Source: Prochlorococcus sp. AG-355-J23 (GTDB taxonomy: Bacteria; Cyanobacteriota; Cyanobacteriia; PCC-6307; Cyanobiaceae). Taken from it: a stretch of 64,000 nucleotides of DNA. Where the stretch lies: positions 27,348 to 91,347 of the forward strand of contig QCDR01000004.1 in assembly GCA_003278705.1 (NCBI GenBank), in the 5' to 3' direction. Positions 33,581 through 43,764 of the stretch are shown one piece after another (position 1 is the stretch's first letter; every line of letters begins with the position of its first letter). A program made the position numbers and the translations under genes. The notes under the pieces were generated by a model, which searched no databases, was not told the DNA's origin, and saw only the letters and a program-made list of their open reading frames with translations.

Positions 33581-36063
33581 AAAATATTACGAAAAATAAT
33601 AAGCAAAATAATTTAATTGCTAAAATTAAACATTTTTTCTCCACAAATGGATGGGAGCCAATACCCTATCAGATCAAATCTTGGGAAGCATTTTTTAATG
33701 GAGAGAGTGGAATAATACAAGTTCCTACTGGATGTGGCAAAACTTATGCTGCATTAATGGGACCTCTATCAAAGATAGAAGATCCCAAAAATAATAAAAG
33801 TGTGAATATATTATTAATTACCCCTTTAAAAGCACTAAGTAGAGATCTAAAAAATTCCATACAATTAGCAGCTTTGCATTTTAATAAAGAAATCACTGTT
33901 GAAATTCGTAACGGGGATACAACCCAACATGAAAAGAAAAAGCAACTAGCTAAACCACCTAATATTCTTATTACCACTCCAGAGTCTTTATCTCTTTTAC
34001 TTTCTAATAAAGAATCTAATAATCTGTTCAAGGAGTTGTCATCAATAATTATTGACGAATGGCATGAATTGATGGGTAGTAAAAGAGGAAACCAGTGCGA
34101 GTTATCTTTAAGTTGGCTAAGAGGTAATATAAAAAATTTACAAATTTGGGCAATGTCTGCAACTATTGGAAATATTGAAGAAGCAGCAAGAGCAATAGTT
34201 GGGATGAGCGCTATTAAACCTAAAATTATAAGTACAAATATTCAAAAAGAGATCGAAATTATAAGTGTTTTACCAGAGGAGGAAACTACCTTTCCATGGA
34301 GTGGGCATCTTGGGATTAGAAGTCATTCTTCACTATTAAAAATCCTAGATAAAAATAAAAGCACCTTATTATTCACCAATACAAGAAACCAATCTGAAAG
34401 ATGGTATCAATGTCTTAAATTTTTTCTCCCAGAGATGGAAGACAAAATCGCTCTTCATCACGGCTCTCTCGATAAAGAAGATAGAAAAAGAGTTGAAGAA
34501 GGGGTTAAAGATGGATTAATAAAATGGGTAGTCTGCACCAGCTCATTAGATTTGGGAGTTGACTTCCAACCTGTAGATCAAATAGTTCAAATTGGTAGTG
34601 CAAAGAATTTAGCTAGACTGATCCAAAGAGCTGGAAGAAGTGCTCATAGACCAGGCGGGAAATCAAAAATAATTTTTATGCCTACTAATTCTTTAGAGTT
34701 ATTTGAAATTAGTGCAATGAGAAGAATAATAAAAAGTGGTATAACTGAGGAAATTAGACTTCCTGAATTATCTTATGATGTGCTTCTTCAACATCTAATA
34801 AGTTTGGCATGTGGGAATGGCTTTGATCCGAAAATTGAGAAAGAAAGAATTAAAAATTGCTGGAGTTATAGAAATTTAAAAGATCAAGATTGGAATTGGT
34901 GTCTTGACTTTTTAGAATATGGAGGAAAATGTCTTAAAGCATACCCAAAATATAAAAAGATAGTTAAAGAAGAATCACAAAATAATAATGAAAACTTTAA
35001 ATATTTTGTAAAAGACAAATCTTTAATAAGAATGCACAAGTTCAATATTGGGACAATTACAAGTGACAAATTTGTGAATGTTAAATATATGAAAGGGAAA
35101 TCCTTGGGAAATCTAGAAGAGAATTTTGCTTCAAAATTAAATCCTGGAGATACATTTTACTTTGCCGGCAAAATGCTTCAATTTGTAAGAATAAGAGATA
35201 TGATTTTATTCGTTAAAAAATCAACAAAAAAAAGTTCTCTAATTCCTGCATGGGTTGGAGGTCAAATGGCAATTTCTGATTTACTTTGTAAGAGTTTGAG
35301 AAAAGAAATAGATATATGCAATGAATTAGAAAATTATGATTGCTTAAATCCTGAACTCAATTCATTAAGACCAATATTGAAGAAACAAAAAGTTCTCTCA
35401 AATATTCCAAAGAAAGATGAATTCCTTATAGAAACATATAAAACCAAGGATTTATCAAATCTTTTTGTTTTTACTCTTGATGGCAAATTTGTAAATGAAG
35501 GAATTGCATTTCTATGGGCTTTAAGATTAGCAAAATTAAAAAAATCTACATTTAGTATTACTGCAAATGATTTTGGATTCAGCTTAACTACTGCAGAAGA
35601 TTATGATTTTTCCATAATAAAAAAAGAAGCTGATTACTTTTTGGATAACAAAAAATTAGAAGACGATCTAGAAAATGCAATTAATTTTTCAGAATTAACA
35701 AAACGTAGATTTAAGAATATTGCCCAAATAAGTGGACTTGTAAATCAAAATAATCCAACCAAAACAAAAACTTCCTCTCAACTTCAAATAAGTTCAAGTC
35801 TTTTCTACGATGTCTTTACTAAATATGAAGAAGGCCATCTTTTGATAAAACAATCGCATCAAGAAGTTAAAGAATATCAATTAGAAAATAAAAGAATATC
35901 TAGATCATTAGAAAGATTAAAAAATTTAAAAATGTTATTAAATGAGATAAAAACTCCAACTCCTTTTGCTTTCCCTTTATTAGTTGAAAGACTTAAAAAT
36001 ACTTTAAGCAATGAACCAATAGAAAAAAGAGTAGAAAAACTTATAAAAAAATATAGTGATTAA
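33577..36063 (+). CDS. Ligase-associated DEXH-box (Lhr-like) helicase
   Basis: IQVPTGCGKTYAAL, DEWHEL, SATIGN, IQRAGRSAHRPG motifs. Confidence 0.93.
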   Translation: MKNITKNNKQNNLIAKIKHFFSTNGWEPIPYQIKSWEAFFNGESGIIQVPTGCGKTYAALMGPLSKIEDPKNNKSVNILLITPLKALSRDLKNSIQLAALHFNKEITVEIRNGDTTQHEKKKQLAKPPNILITTPESLSLLLSNKESNNLFKELSSIIIDEWHELMGSKRGNQCELSLSWLRGNIKNLQIWAMSATIGNIEEAARAIVGMSAIKPKIISTNIQKEIEIISVLPEEETTFPWSGHLGIRSHSSLLKILDKNKSTLLFTNTRNQSERWYQCLKFFLPEMEDKIALHHGSLDKEDRKRVEEGVKDGLIKWVVCTSSLDLGVDFQPVDQIVQIGSAKNLARLIQRAGRSAHRPGGKSKIIFMPTNSLELFEISAMRRIIKSGITEEIRLPELSYDVLLQHLISLACGNGFDPKIEKERIKNCWSYRNLKDQDWNWCLDFLEYGGKCLKAYPKYKKIVKEESQNNNENFKYFVKDKSLIRMHKFNIGTITSDKFVNVKYMKGKSLGNLEENFASKLNPGDTFYFAGKMLQFVRIRDMILFVKKSTKKSSLIPAWVGGQMAISDLLCKSLRKEIDICNELENYDCLNPELNSLRPILKKQKVLSNIPKKDEFLIETYKTKDLSNLFVFTLDGKFVNEGIAFLWALRLAKLKKSTFSITANDFGFSLTTAEDYDFSIIKKEADYFLDNKKLEDDLENAINFSELTKRRFKNIAQISGLVNQNNPTKTKTSSQLQISSSLFYDVFTKYEEGHLLIKQSHQEVKEYQLENKRISRSLERLKNLKMLLNEIKTPTPFAFPLLVERLKNTLSNEPIEKRVEKLIKKYSD

Positions 36064-36714
36064 ATGAAAAAATATTCTTTTAAATTTAGTTGGGAAGATA
36101 CATTATTAGAGATGCTTCCTTCAAGAGCGTTATTTCTACCGGAAACAAAAGAATTGTTAATATGCGATATTCATCTTGGGAAAGCTGAATATTTTCAGCA
36201 AAATGGTATACCTCTTACTAATAATTCAGATAAAAACAATTTTGCAAGAATAAAAAAAATAGTAAAAAAATATAGTCCTGAAAAGTTAATAATATTGGGA
36301 GATTTATTCCATAGCAAATATTCAATAGATAAAAATCTTCAAAAAAAAGTTGAGGATCTTCCTGAACTACTAAAAACTAACGTTGAACTCGTCCTCGGAA
36401 ATCATGATGTAGGTTGTGATATTAAAAATATAAAAATTTTTGATATTAGAAAAACTAAAAATATTACTTTTAGCCATGAACCAGTTAATTTAGAGAATAA
36501 CAAAACATTGAATATTTGTGGACATTATCATCCAAAAATCTATATAAAAAACAATGGAGATAAATTATCATTTAGGTGCTTTGCAATGGATAAGAATAAA
36601 AATACTTTATTTTTACCTGCATTTGGAGACTTAACAGGAGGATATCCCTGCAAAAAGTCATTTAAAAAATGGGCAATTGTTTCTGAAGAAGAAATTATCG
36701 AAATAAAATCTTAA
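36064..36714 (+). CDS. Ligase-associated calcineurin-like phosphoesterase (PdeM-like)
   Basis: DIHLGKAEYF, ILGDLFHSK, VLGNHD, ICGHYHPK metallophosphoesterase motifs. Confidence 0.85.
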   Translation: MKKYSFKFSWEDTLLEMLPSRALFLPETKELLICDIHLGKAEYFQQNGIPLTNNSDKNNFARIKKIVKKYSPEKLIILGDLFHSKYSIDKNLQKKVEDLPELLKTNVELVLGNHDVGCDIKNIKIFDIRKTKNITFSHEPVNLENNKTLNICGHYHPKIYIKNNGDKLSFRCFAMDKNKNTLFLPAFGDLTGGYPCKKSFKKWAIVSEEEIIEIKS

Positions 36715-36813
36715 AAAAATCCTATTGAAGTGACTTAAATTTTTCATTAAGATATACCAATTTATACTTAAAAGTCTCGTTTATTTTATTTATCTATTAA
36801 TTTGTGTCTATTA

Positions 36814-36839
36814 ATCAATTTCTACTAGTAGAAATAGAT
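36814..36839. repeat. 26-bp near-perfect palindrome (18-bp perfect core)
   Basis: atcaATTTCTACTAGTAGAAATagat; core 36818-36835 is fully self-complementary. Confidence 0.7.
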
Positions 36840-36918
36840 AATAAAAATTTATAAAGCTAATGACCCTTTCTTTAGCAGACAATCCACGTTATAAAAAAAA
36901 TAAACACATTTTATAGAA

Positions 36919-37221
36919 ATGAAAAAATTAATAGCCTTGATTTTATTTCCATTTCTGGTCATGCCATTTGGGGCAAAAGCAAATGATAATTTTTCTGTTG
37001 AAATAGAAGCACTTACACTAGTAATGGAGCAATATAAGGAAGAAACTGAATCAAGTGTTGAACTAGACATGGAAAATAAAAAGCCAAGTTACATGGCTCT
37101 TAAACAAGACGAATGCAATGCCACTGTTGAAGTTACAGAAAAAACAGGATTAGAGGTTGTAAATACTGAATATTTTGATGTAAATGTCTGCTTGAAAGAA
37201 ATCTATAAGGTAATCAACTAA
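36919..37221 (+). CDS. Small exported hypothetical protein
   Basis: Signal peptide-like MKKLIALILFPFLVMPFGAKA. Confidence 0.6.
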   Translation: MKKLIALILFPFLVMPFGAKANDNFSVEIEALTLVMEQYKEETESSVELDMENKKPSYMALKQDECNATVEVTEKTGLEVVNTEYFDVNVCLKEIYKVIN

Positions 37222-37254
37222 ATAAGCTGATTAAAAATATAATAAAAAAACCAA

Positions 37255-37360
37255 ATTAAAGAGGTCTTTTACTTAAAGAAGGTAAGACCTAGAGACCTAA
37301 CAGAAAACTTTGGAACGGGTTCTGTATACCTAATTAATAACTACAATAAAATTGTAGAGG
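37255..37360. ncRNA. Candidate structured RNA with three hairpins
   Basis: Inverted repeats aggtct/agacct (37262/37285), acagaa/ttctgt (37300/37320) and ctacaat/attgtag (37341/37351) in a gap without a long ORF. Confidence 0.35.
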
Positions 37361-37401
37361 TGTAATTAAAAGTACAAAACCTAAAATTATTTTTTAAAAA
37401 A

Positions 37402-37548
37402 TTATTTCTTCTTTGATAATGTTTGTGATTCTTCTCTAGACATTAAAGCTTCAATTTGAGCAAGAACTTTTTGAAGTTCATCCGTTTTTGTAAGAGATGC
37501 TTCAGCTACTTCTCTTAATTTTTCTAACTGTTCTTTAGTTTTATCCAT
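37402..37548 (-). CDS. Small hypothetical protein (48 aa)
   Basis: MDKTKEQLEKLREVAEASLTKTDELQKVLAQIEALMSREESQTLSKKK. Confidence 0.55.
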   Translation of the reverse strand: MDKTKEQLEKLREVAEASLTKTDELQKVLAQIEALMSREESQTLSKKK

Positions 37549-37940
37549 GATAAATAAATTAGAAATTAACCATTTTTAAAAATGGTTTTAATACAGATTT
37601 TTCACTCCCACACAGATTCATATTCTCTCTTTTTTTTATAAAGTCAAATAAATTTCCCTTTATTAAGGTTTTATGAGGACTTCCAATTAATTCTGTATTT
37701 ATTATTGAAACCATAAGATTACCTGAAATAGAAATACTCTTAAATTATGAAGTAAATACAGGCAATCCTATTGTTGCAGTTGTTATTAGAGCCCCTGCAA
37801 AAATCAAGAAAGGAAGAAAAGGGTATTTTTTCAAAGATAGACTTACTAATTTGAAACAACTATATAGGTATTTATACTGTTTGTCTACCCCTATCTGGCT
37901 TAAAGCTAAAAATCATTCTTTTAAAGGTAAAAATTTAACC

Positions 37941-38750
37941 TCAACCAAATTTACCAGATATGTATTCCTGAGTAGTTTTTTCTTTTGGAGAGTTAAAAAT
38001 TTTCTTTGTCGAATCAAATTCGGCAAGATAGCCGACTTTCCCTCCATCACCATCTTCATATTCAATAGCATTAAAAAATGCAGTCATATCACTAACTCTT
38101 AATGCCTGTTGCATATTATGAGTAACGATAATTATTGTGTAATTCTTCTTTAGTTCATGCATCGTCTCTTCTATTTTCAAGGTAGATATAGGATCCAAAG
38201 CTGAGCATGGCTCATCCATTAGAATTATTTCAGGTTCAATTGCAATAGTTCTAGCGATACATAATCTCTGTTGTTGTCCTCCAGATAAAGAGTAACCACT
38301 ATCATTTAATTTATCCTTACATTCACTCCATACAGCAGCTTTTCTCAAGGAACTTTCCACTAATTCATCCATATCTCCAGTAAAGCCATTGATTCTTGCT
38401 CCGAATGCAATATTTTCGTAGATAGATTTTGGAAAAGGATTAGGCTGCTGAAAAACCATTCCGATTCTTCTTCTAACTTCAACTGGATCTACTCTTTTGT
38501 CGTAAATATTAGTTCCATCAAACAGGACTGTCCCTTTTAACGAACAATTAGGGATTAAATCGTTCATTCTATTCAAAGCTCTAAGAACGGTTGATTTACC
38601 ACAACCCGAAGGGCCAATGAGTGAAGTTATATCTCCTGCTTTAAAATTTAAAAAAACATTTTTTACCGCTTCAAAAGTGCCATAACTAATAGAAACATCC
38701 TCAAGAGATAAAATGTTTTTCTTTTGCGACTTTTTAGTGTTTTTAATCAT
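37941..38750 (-). CDS. pstB: Phosphate ABC transporter ATP-binding protein
   Basis: [38 protein letters not shown]. Confidence 0.97.
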   Translation of the reverse strand: MIKNTKKSQKKNILSLEDVSISYGTFEAVKNVFLNFKAGDITSLIGPSGCGKSTVLRALNRMNDLIPNCSLKGTVLFDGTNIYDKRVDPVEVRRRIGMVFQQPNPFPKSIYENIAFGARINGFTGDMDELVESSLRKAAVWSECKDKLNDSGYSLSGGQQQRLCIARTIAIEPEIILMDEPCSALDPISTLKIEETMHELKKNYTIIIVTHNMQQALRVSDMTAFFNAIEYEDGDGGKVGYLAEFDSTKKIFNSPKEKTTQEYISGKFG

Positions 38751-38751
38751 T

Positions 38752-39651
38752 TCATACCCTCTTAGTTTTCTCAGTAAAAGCGGCCAATATCCTTGAAAAG
38801 ATATTAACTGTTAGTATTGATATGACAAGAATAAAGGAAGCCGCCCAGGCTAGTTTATTCTGTGCATCATAAGGTTCAAGGGCAAAATTATATATCAAGA
38901 CAGCTAATGAGCCCATCTCGTAAAACAAATCTTCAAAACCTACTATGTAGTAGTAAGAAAATAAAGCAGTAAATATCAAAGGTGCTGTTTCGCCTGCAGC
39001 CCTTGCGATTCCAAGCACAACCCCAGTAGCAATAGATCTAAATGCTGTGGGTAAAGTTATTTTTAATATTGTTGTATACATACTTGCTCCTATGCCTAGA
39101 GAAGCATACCTTAATTCATTTGGTACTAACTTTAAACCTTCATCAGTAGTTTTTATAACTGTAGGCAACATCAATATTGAAAGAGCCATACCTCCTGCTA
39201 AACCACTGTACATACTGCCAAATAAAATTTTTGTTGAAACGATTAAGGCATAAATAAATACACCGGCAATTATTGAAGGAACACCAGCTAAAACATTAAC
39301 TCCGAATCTAATAAATTTTGAAAAAGGTCCTCCGTTTGAATATTCAGCTAGATATATGCCACCGCCAACACCTACTGGTATGGAAATAATTGAAGCAATA
39401 GTTGTAATTACTAGTGTCCCAATTAATGCAGGATTAATACCTCCTGCATCTAAATCATCTCCAGGAGGATTTGGTTCTAAAGTAAATAATTCTGGTGTGA
39501 TTTGAGCTCCCCCTTTAATAAGAATATATGTAACCACAAAAATCAAAGGAAGAATTGCAATGAGTGCACAAAAAACTGATAAAGAAGTAAAAAATTTATC
39601 TCCTACATTTCGTGATAGTTTTTTCTGGTAATAAAGAGAATTCATAATCAT
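38752..39651 (-). CDS. pstA: Phosphate ABC transporter permease
   Basis: [28 protein letters not shown]; operon order. Confidence 0.95.
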   Translation of the reverse strand: MIMNSLYYQKKLSRNVGDKFFTSLSVFCALIAILPLIFVVTYILIKGGAQITPELFTLEPNPPGDDLDAGGINPALIGTLVITTIASIISIPVGVGGGIYLAEYSNGGPFSKFIRFGVNVLAGVPSIIAGVFIYALIVSTKILFGSMYSGLAGGMALSILMLPTVIKTTDEGLKLVPNELRYASLGIGASMYTTILKITLPTAFRSIATGVVLGIARAAGETAPLIFTALFSYYYIVGFEDLFYEMGSLAVLIYNFALEPYDAQNKLAWAASFILVISILTVNIFSRILAAFTEKTKRV

Positions 39652-40599
39652 CTAATATTTGAGACTAAATTTCTTAACTAGCCATTGAGCAAAGATATTT
39701 ACTACCAAAGATAGGATCATTAGTACAAAAGCCGCATAAAAAAGTGATGAGACCTGACTTCCATCGGCTTCACCAAACTGGTTTGCAAGCATAGAAGAGA
39801 TGGTATATCCAGGAGATAATAGTGACCAACTAAATGCATTAGAATTTCCAATAATCATCGTTACAGCCATGGTTTCACCCATTGCCCTGCCTAACGCCAA
39901 TAGAACTCCTGCCATAATTCCTGATAATGCAGCAGGCAAAATTACCGAAAATATAGTTTTCCATCTACTTGCACCAATTCCATAGGAAGCATTCCTAAGC
40001 TTTTTGGGAACTTGATTCAGACTATCTCTAGCTATCGAGGTCACTATTGGTAAAAGCATTACCACTAAAATTATTATCGCCAAAAGTGAATTCCGACCTG
40101 CAGGCTCCGAACTAAATAAAGAAATCCAACCAAAGAATTTATGTAAAAAAACAAAAAACTCTCTAAAGAAAGGTTCCATAACAAATATCGCCCATAATCC
40201 CAATACGACAGATGGTATAGCTGCTAGTAATTCAACAAAAGAGCCTACTATTTCTCTGACAAATTTCGGAACAAAATCCTCTGTAATAAATATCGCAGTT
40301 CCAACACCTAAAGGGATAGTAATCAATAATGAAAGAAGAGAAGTAACTAATGTCCCATATATTGCTGTAAAAGCTCCATATTCATCTTTTACTGGATTCC
40401 ATTCAGATGTCACAAGAAACTTCAAGCCATATCTTGAAAATGATTCAAATGACTGAAAAAAGACTACTAAAATAATTCCAAAAAGTACTATTCCAACCAG
40501 ACTTGACAAGGTTAGGGTTGTATTTTTAAAGATTAAATCTATATTTTTTTCAATTCCGAATCTTTTACGATTCTTGAAAAGAGTTAATTTCTCTTCCAT
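39652..40599 (-). CDS. pstC: Phosphate ABC transporter permease
   Basis: ELLAAIPSVVLGLWAIFV, LGRAMGETMAVTMIIGNS. Confidence 0.95.
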   Translation of the reverse strand: MEEKLTLFKNRKRFGIEKNIDLIFKNTTLTLSSLVGIVLFGIILVVFFQSFESFSRYGLKFLVTSEWNPVKDEYGAFTAIYGTLVTSLLSLLITIPLGVGTAIFITEDFVPKFVREIVGSFVELLAAIPSVVLGLWAIFVMEPFFREFFVFLHKFFGWISLFSSEPAGRNSLLAIIILVVMLLPIVTSIARDSLNQVPKKLRNASYGIGASRWKTIFSVILPAALSGIMAGVLLALGRAMGETMAVTMIIGNSNAFSWSLLSPGYTISSMLANQFGEADGSQVSSLFYAAFVLMILSLVVNIFAQWLVKKFSLKY

Positions 40600-40722
40600 T
40601 AAAAAAAGAATATTTCTATAAATTTACTACTAAATATTGGAAAAGACTTTAAGACGGGTTAAAGGTATATGAAAGTCATGAAAAGTTAACATCCTTAAAC
40701 TTAACATCTTAAAAAATTTTTT

Positions 40723-40741
40723 CTTTAACTTTACTTAACCA
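40723..40741. promoter_or_regulatory. Candidate Pho box between pstC and a small ORF
   Basis: CTTTAACT-tta-CTTAACCA, two 8-mers at 11-bp spacing. Confidence 0.5.
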
Positions 40742-40744
40742 TAG

Positions 40745-40984
40745 GTGAATAATATTTATGGAATAGAAACTGAGGGGATGTTTAAATACAGGGAATTCAT
40801 TGCTCAAATCAAATATAAAGAGGTAATATCTTCCCCTGTATATTTTATTCCTGTTTTGCTTCTATCCATAATGATTATTATTGAAGGTTTTCATATCTTT
40901 AATCACAAACAAAATTGCAAAACTAAAGCTGAGTGGATGGAACAAACAGGAATGACTTATGACAGGGAATCAGAAGTTAATTAA
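40745..40984 (+). CDS. Small hypothetical membrane protein; likely real start at ATG 40778
   Basis: ORF track start is GTG; downstream ATG 40778 (MFKYREF...) preceded by gagggg; one TM segment. Confidence 0.55.
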   Translation: MNNIYGIETEGMFKYREFIAQIKYKEVISSPVYFIPVLLLSIMIIIEGFHIFNHKQNCKTKAEWMEQTGMTYDRESEVN

Positions 40985-41002
40985 TAAAATCTAAAATAAA
41001 AT

Positions 41003-41335
41003 TTATTCGCAGCAACGTTTTCTATTTGAGGAATAGTCCATCAAAGAAGTTATCCATTCCTTGATCAAAAATAGAGATTCTTTATTTAGGCTGTAGTACA
41101 TCCATCTACCTTCTTGTCTGTCTGAGATAAGACCAGCTTCCTTCAAAATTTTTATGTGATATGAAATTCTTGATTGAGATAACTTAGTTAATTTCATAAT
41201 ATCGCAAACACAAACTTCTCCATCCATCATTAGGTCAATTATTTCTAGCCTAAAAGGATCAGAAAATGAAACCATCAACTTAGATATATTTTCTTTTTTT
41301 ACTTTGCTAATCTCTTTTAACACTTTTGAGGACAT
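41003..41335 (-). CDS. arsR: ArsR-family transcriptional regulator
   Basis: Winged helix plus EVCVCDIMKLTKLSQSRISYHIKILKEAGLI. Confidence 0.9.
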   Translation of the reverse strand: MSSKVLKEISKVKKENISKLMVSFSDPFRLEIIDLMMDGEVCVCDIMKLTKLSQSRISYHIKILKEAGLISDRQEGRWMYYSLNKESLFLIKEWITSLMDYSSNRKRCCE

Positions 41336-41440
41336 TAAATTCTTTTAAATATAGCTTAAATAAAAAAGATTGCATTAAAGACAAAATCTTGATACATCAA
41401 AATATTTTGATGTATAATTTATATAGAAAATTTCAAAGTT

Positions 41441-42463
41441 ATGAAAATTGGAATTAATGGTTTTGGAAGAATTGGCAGATTAGTTTTCAGAGCATTATGG
41501 GATAGAGCTGATATAGAAATAACTCACATTAATGAGATAGCAGGAGATTCGAATGCCGCTGCGCATCTACTCGAATTCGATTCAGTCCATGGCAGATGGG
41601 GGAAAGATATAAAGGTTAAAGAAGAAGAAATAATAATTGAGGGAAAGAAATTAGACTACACATCTTTTAAAAATTATCTTGATGTTCCTTGGGAAAAATC
41701 TTCTGTAGATATTATTTTGGAATGTACAGGAAAGAATAAAAAGCCAGACAAACTAAATCCCTATTTTGATTCTCTAGGGATGAAAAGAGTAATAGTAGCT
41801 TGTCCAGTAAAGGGTATTGTAGCTGGAGAGGAATCACTTAATATTGTTTACGGTATAAATCAAAGTCTTTACGACCCTTCCAAACATAAATTAGTAACTG
41901 CTGCATCTTGCACTACAAATTGTTTAGCTCCAATAGTAAAGGTAATCAATGAAAATTTTTCTATTAAGCACGGCGCTATTACAACTATTCACGATGTTAC
42001 CAACACTCAAGTTCCTGTAGATTTTTATAAAAGTGATTTGCGGAGAGCAAGAGGATGTATGCAAAGTTTAATCCCTACTACCACTGGATCTGCTAAAGCT
42101 ATTGCTGAGATCTTTCCAGAATTAAAAGGAAAATTAAATGGGCATGCAGTAAGAGTTCCTCTACTTAATGGCTCTTTAACTGATGCAGTTTTTGAATTAA
42201 ATAAAGAAGTGACAACTGAACAAGTAAATTTGGCACTAAAGGAAGCTTCAGAAACTTATTTAAAAGGAATTCTTGGCTACGAAGAAAGACCTTTAGTTTC
42301 TGCAGATTATGTAAATGACTCTAGAAGTTCAATAGTTGATAGTTTATCAACGATGGTTGTTAATTCAAATTTATTAAAGATATACGCTTGGTATGACAAT
42401 GAGTGGGGTTACAGCTGCAGACTTGCAGATCTTACTGAATATGTAATCAAAAAAGAGATTTAA
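41441..42463 (+). CDS. gap: Glyceraldehyde-3-phosphate dehydrogenase (ars-associated)
   Basis: [47 protein letters not shown]; divergent from arsR, adjacent to ArsJ-like MFS. Confidence 0.95.
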   Translation: MKIGINGFGRIGRLVFRALWDRADIEITHINEIAGDSNAAAHLLEFDSVHGRWGKDIKVKEEEIIIEGKKLDYTSFKNYLDVPWEKSSVDIILECTGKNKKPDKLNPYFDSLGMKRVIVACPVKGIVAGEESLNIVYGINQSLYDPSKHKLVTAASCTTNCLAPIVKVINENFSIKHGAITTIHDVTNTQVPVDFYKSDLRRARGCMQSLIPTTTGSAKAIAEIFPELKGKLNGHAVRVPLLNGSLTDAVFELNKEVTTEQVNLALKEASETYLKGILGYEERPLVSADYVNDSRSSIVDSLSTMVVNSNLLKIYAWYDNEWGYSCRLADLTEYVIKKEI

Positions 42464-42474
42464 TTTATGTCTTT

Positions 42475-43734
42475 ATGAAGTTATCTAATATTCAACAATA
42501 TAGTGTTGTAACAGCAAACTATTGGGCGTTCACGCTTACTGACGGCGCATTAAGATTATTAGTTGTTGGTCACTTTCATGAGCTAGGTTACACAACTCTA
42601 CAAATTGCTTTACTTTTCCTTTTTTATGAGTTTTTTGGAATAATTACTAATCTTTATGGTGGCTGGATAGGAGCAAGATATGGATTAAGGCTTACTTTAT
42701 GGATTGGGACTATCCTGCAAATCATCGCTCTTTTTATGCTTATTCCAGTTAAGGAAGATTGGCCAGTAATTTTTAGTGTCGCATACGTTATGGTTGCTCA
42801 AGCAGTTAGTGGGATAGCAAAAGATTTAAACAAAATGAGTGCTAAAAGTGCTGTTAAGACAGTAGTCCCAGAGACAAATGATGGCAATGATACTGGCCAA
42901 AAACAACTTTTTAAATGGGTTGCTATTTTAACTGGATCTAAAAATGCTCTTAAGGGAGTTGGCTTTTTCTTGGGTGGACTTTTATATAAGTTATTTGGAT
43001 TCAATAATGCTGTAGGAATTATGGGTTTTGGACTCTGCTTAGCCTTTTTATTGACATTAATTTTACCTGGAGAAATTGGCAAGATGAAAACCAAACCAGC
43101 TTTTAATGATCTTTTTTCAAAATCAAACGCCATAAATATTCTTTCTGCAGCAAGATTCTTTCTTTTTGGAGCAAGAGATGTTTGGTTTGTTGTAGCTCTT
43201 CCAGTATTCCTAGATATGGCATTTGATTGGGACTACATGGAAATAGGATTATTTCTTGGGGCCTGGGTAATAGGTTATGGAATTGTTCAGGCTTCTGCTC
43301 CAGCAATTAGAAAGATATGGGGCCAGAAAGAAAGTCCAGATCGTAAAGCTATCCAATTTTGGAGTGCCGTATTAATGGTAATACCATCTTTGATAGGAGT
43401 CGCATTATGGAGAGAAAGTTCTCCATCAATAGCAATAATTTTAGGACTTACTATTTTTGGATTTGTTTTTGCAATGAATTCCTCTACACATTCTTATATG
43501 ATTTTGGCCTACTCTGATAATGAAAAAGTCAGTTTAAATGTTGGCTTCTATTACATGGCAAATGCTGCTGGAAGACTAGTTGGAACATTACTATCTGGCT
43601 TACTATTTATGATTGGGAGAAATCCGAGTATTGGTCTTCAATATTGTCTTTATTTTTCATCACTTTTAATATTCTTATCTTGGATTTCGAGTCTTAAATT
43701 ACCATCAATCAAACAAAGCTTATCAGCTCCATAA
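42475..43734 (+). CDS. arsJ: ArsJ-like MFS organoarsenical exporter
   Basis: MFS membrane protein starting 12 bp after gap, gap-arsJ linkage; YGGWIGARYGLRLTLWIG. Confidence 0.8.
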   Translation: MKLSNIQQYSVVTANYWAFTLTDGALRLLVVGHFHELGYTTLQIALLFLFYEFFGIITNLYGGWIGARYGLRLTLWIGTILQIIALFMLIPVKEDWPVIFSVAYVMVAQAVSGIAKDLNKMSAKSAVKTVVPETNDGNDTGQKQLFKWVAILTGSKNALKGVGFFLGGLLYKLFGFNNAVGIMGFGLCLAFLLTLILPGEIGKMKTKPAFNDLFSKSNAINILSAARFFLFGARDVWFVVALPVFLDMAFDWDYMEIGLFLGAWVIGYGIVQASAPAIRKIWGQKESPDRKAIQFWSAVLMVIPSLIGVALWRESSPSIAIILGLTIFGFVFAMNSSTHSYMILAYSDNEKVSLNVGFYYMANAAGRLVGTLLSGLLFMIGRNPSIGLQYCLYFSSLLIFLSWISSLKLPSIKQSLSAP

Positions 43735-43764
43735 AGACTAATTTTTAGGAATTAGAATATTTTA

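Noticed and set aside
33744-34031. 95-aa minus-strand ORF
   Set aside because: Antisense to conserved helicase motifs
36814-36839. AATTTCTAC..GTAGA resembles a Cas12a-type CRISPR direct repeat
   Set aside because: Single copy, only 2-nt loop, no spacer-repeat periodicity and no cas genes in the window
37743-37840. Possible 29-aa TM ORF on minus strand (LKKYPFLPFLIFAGALITTATIGLPVFTS)
   Set aside because: Only a TTG start, very short; cannot be supported without conservation data
37851-38102. 83-aa plus-strand ORF
   Set aside because: Overlaps the pstB 3' end in antisense; no recognisable domain
42798-43306. Minus-strand ORFs of 111 and 67 aa
   Set aside because: Antisense to the ArsJ-like MFS gene
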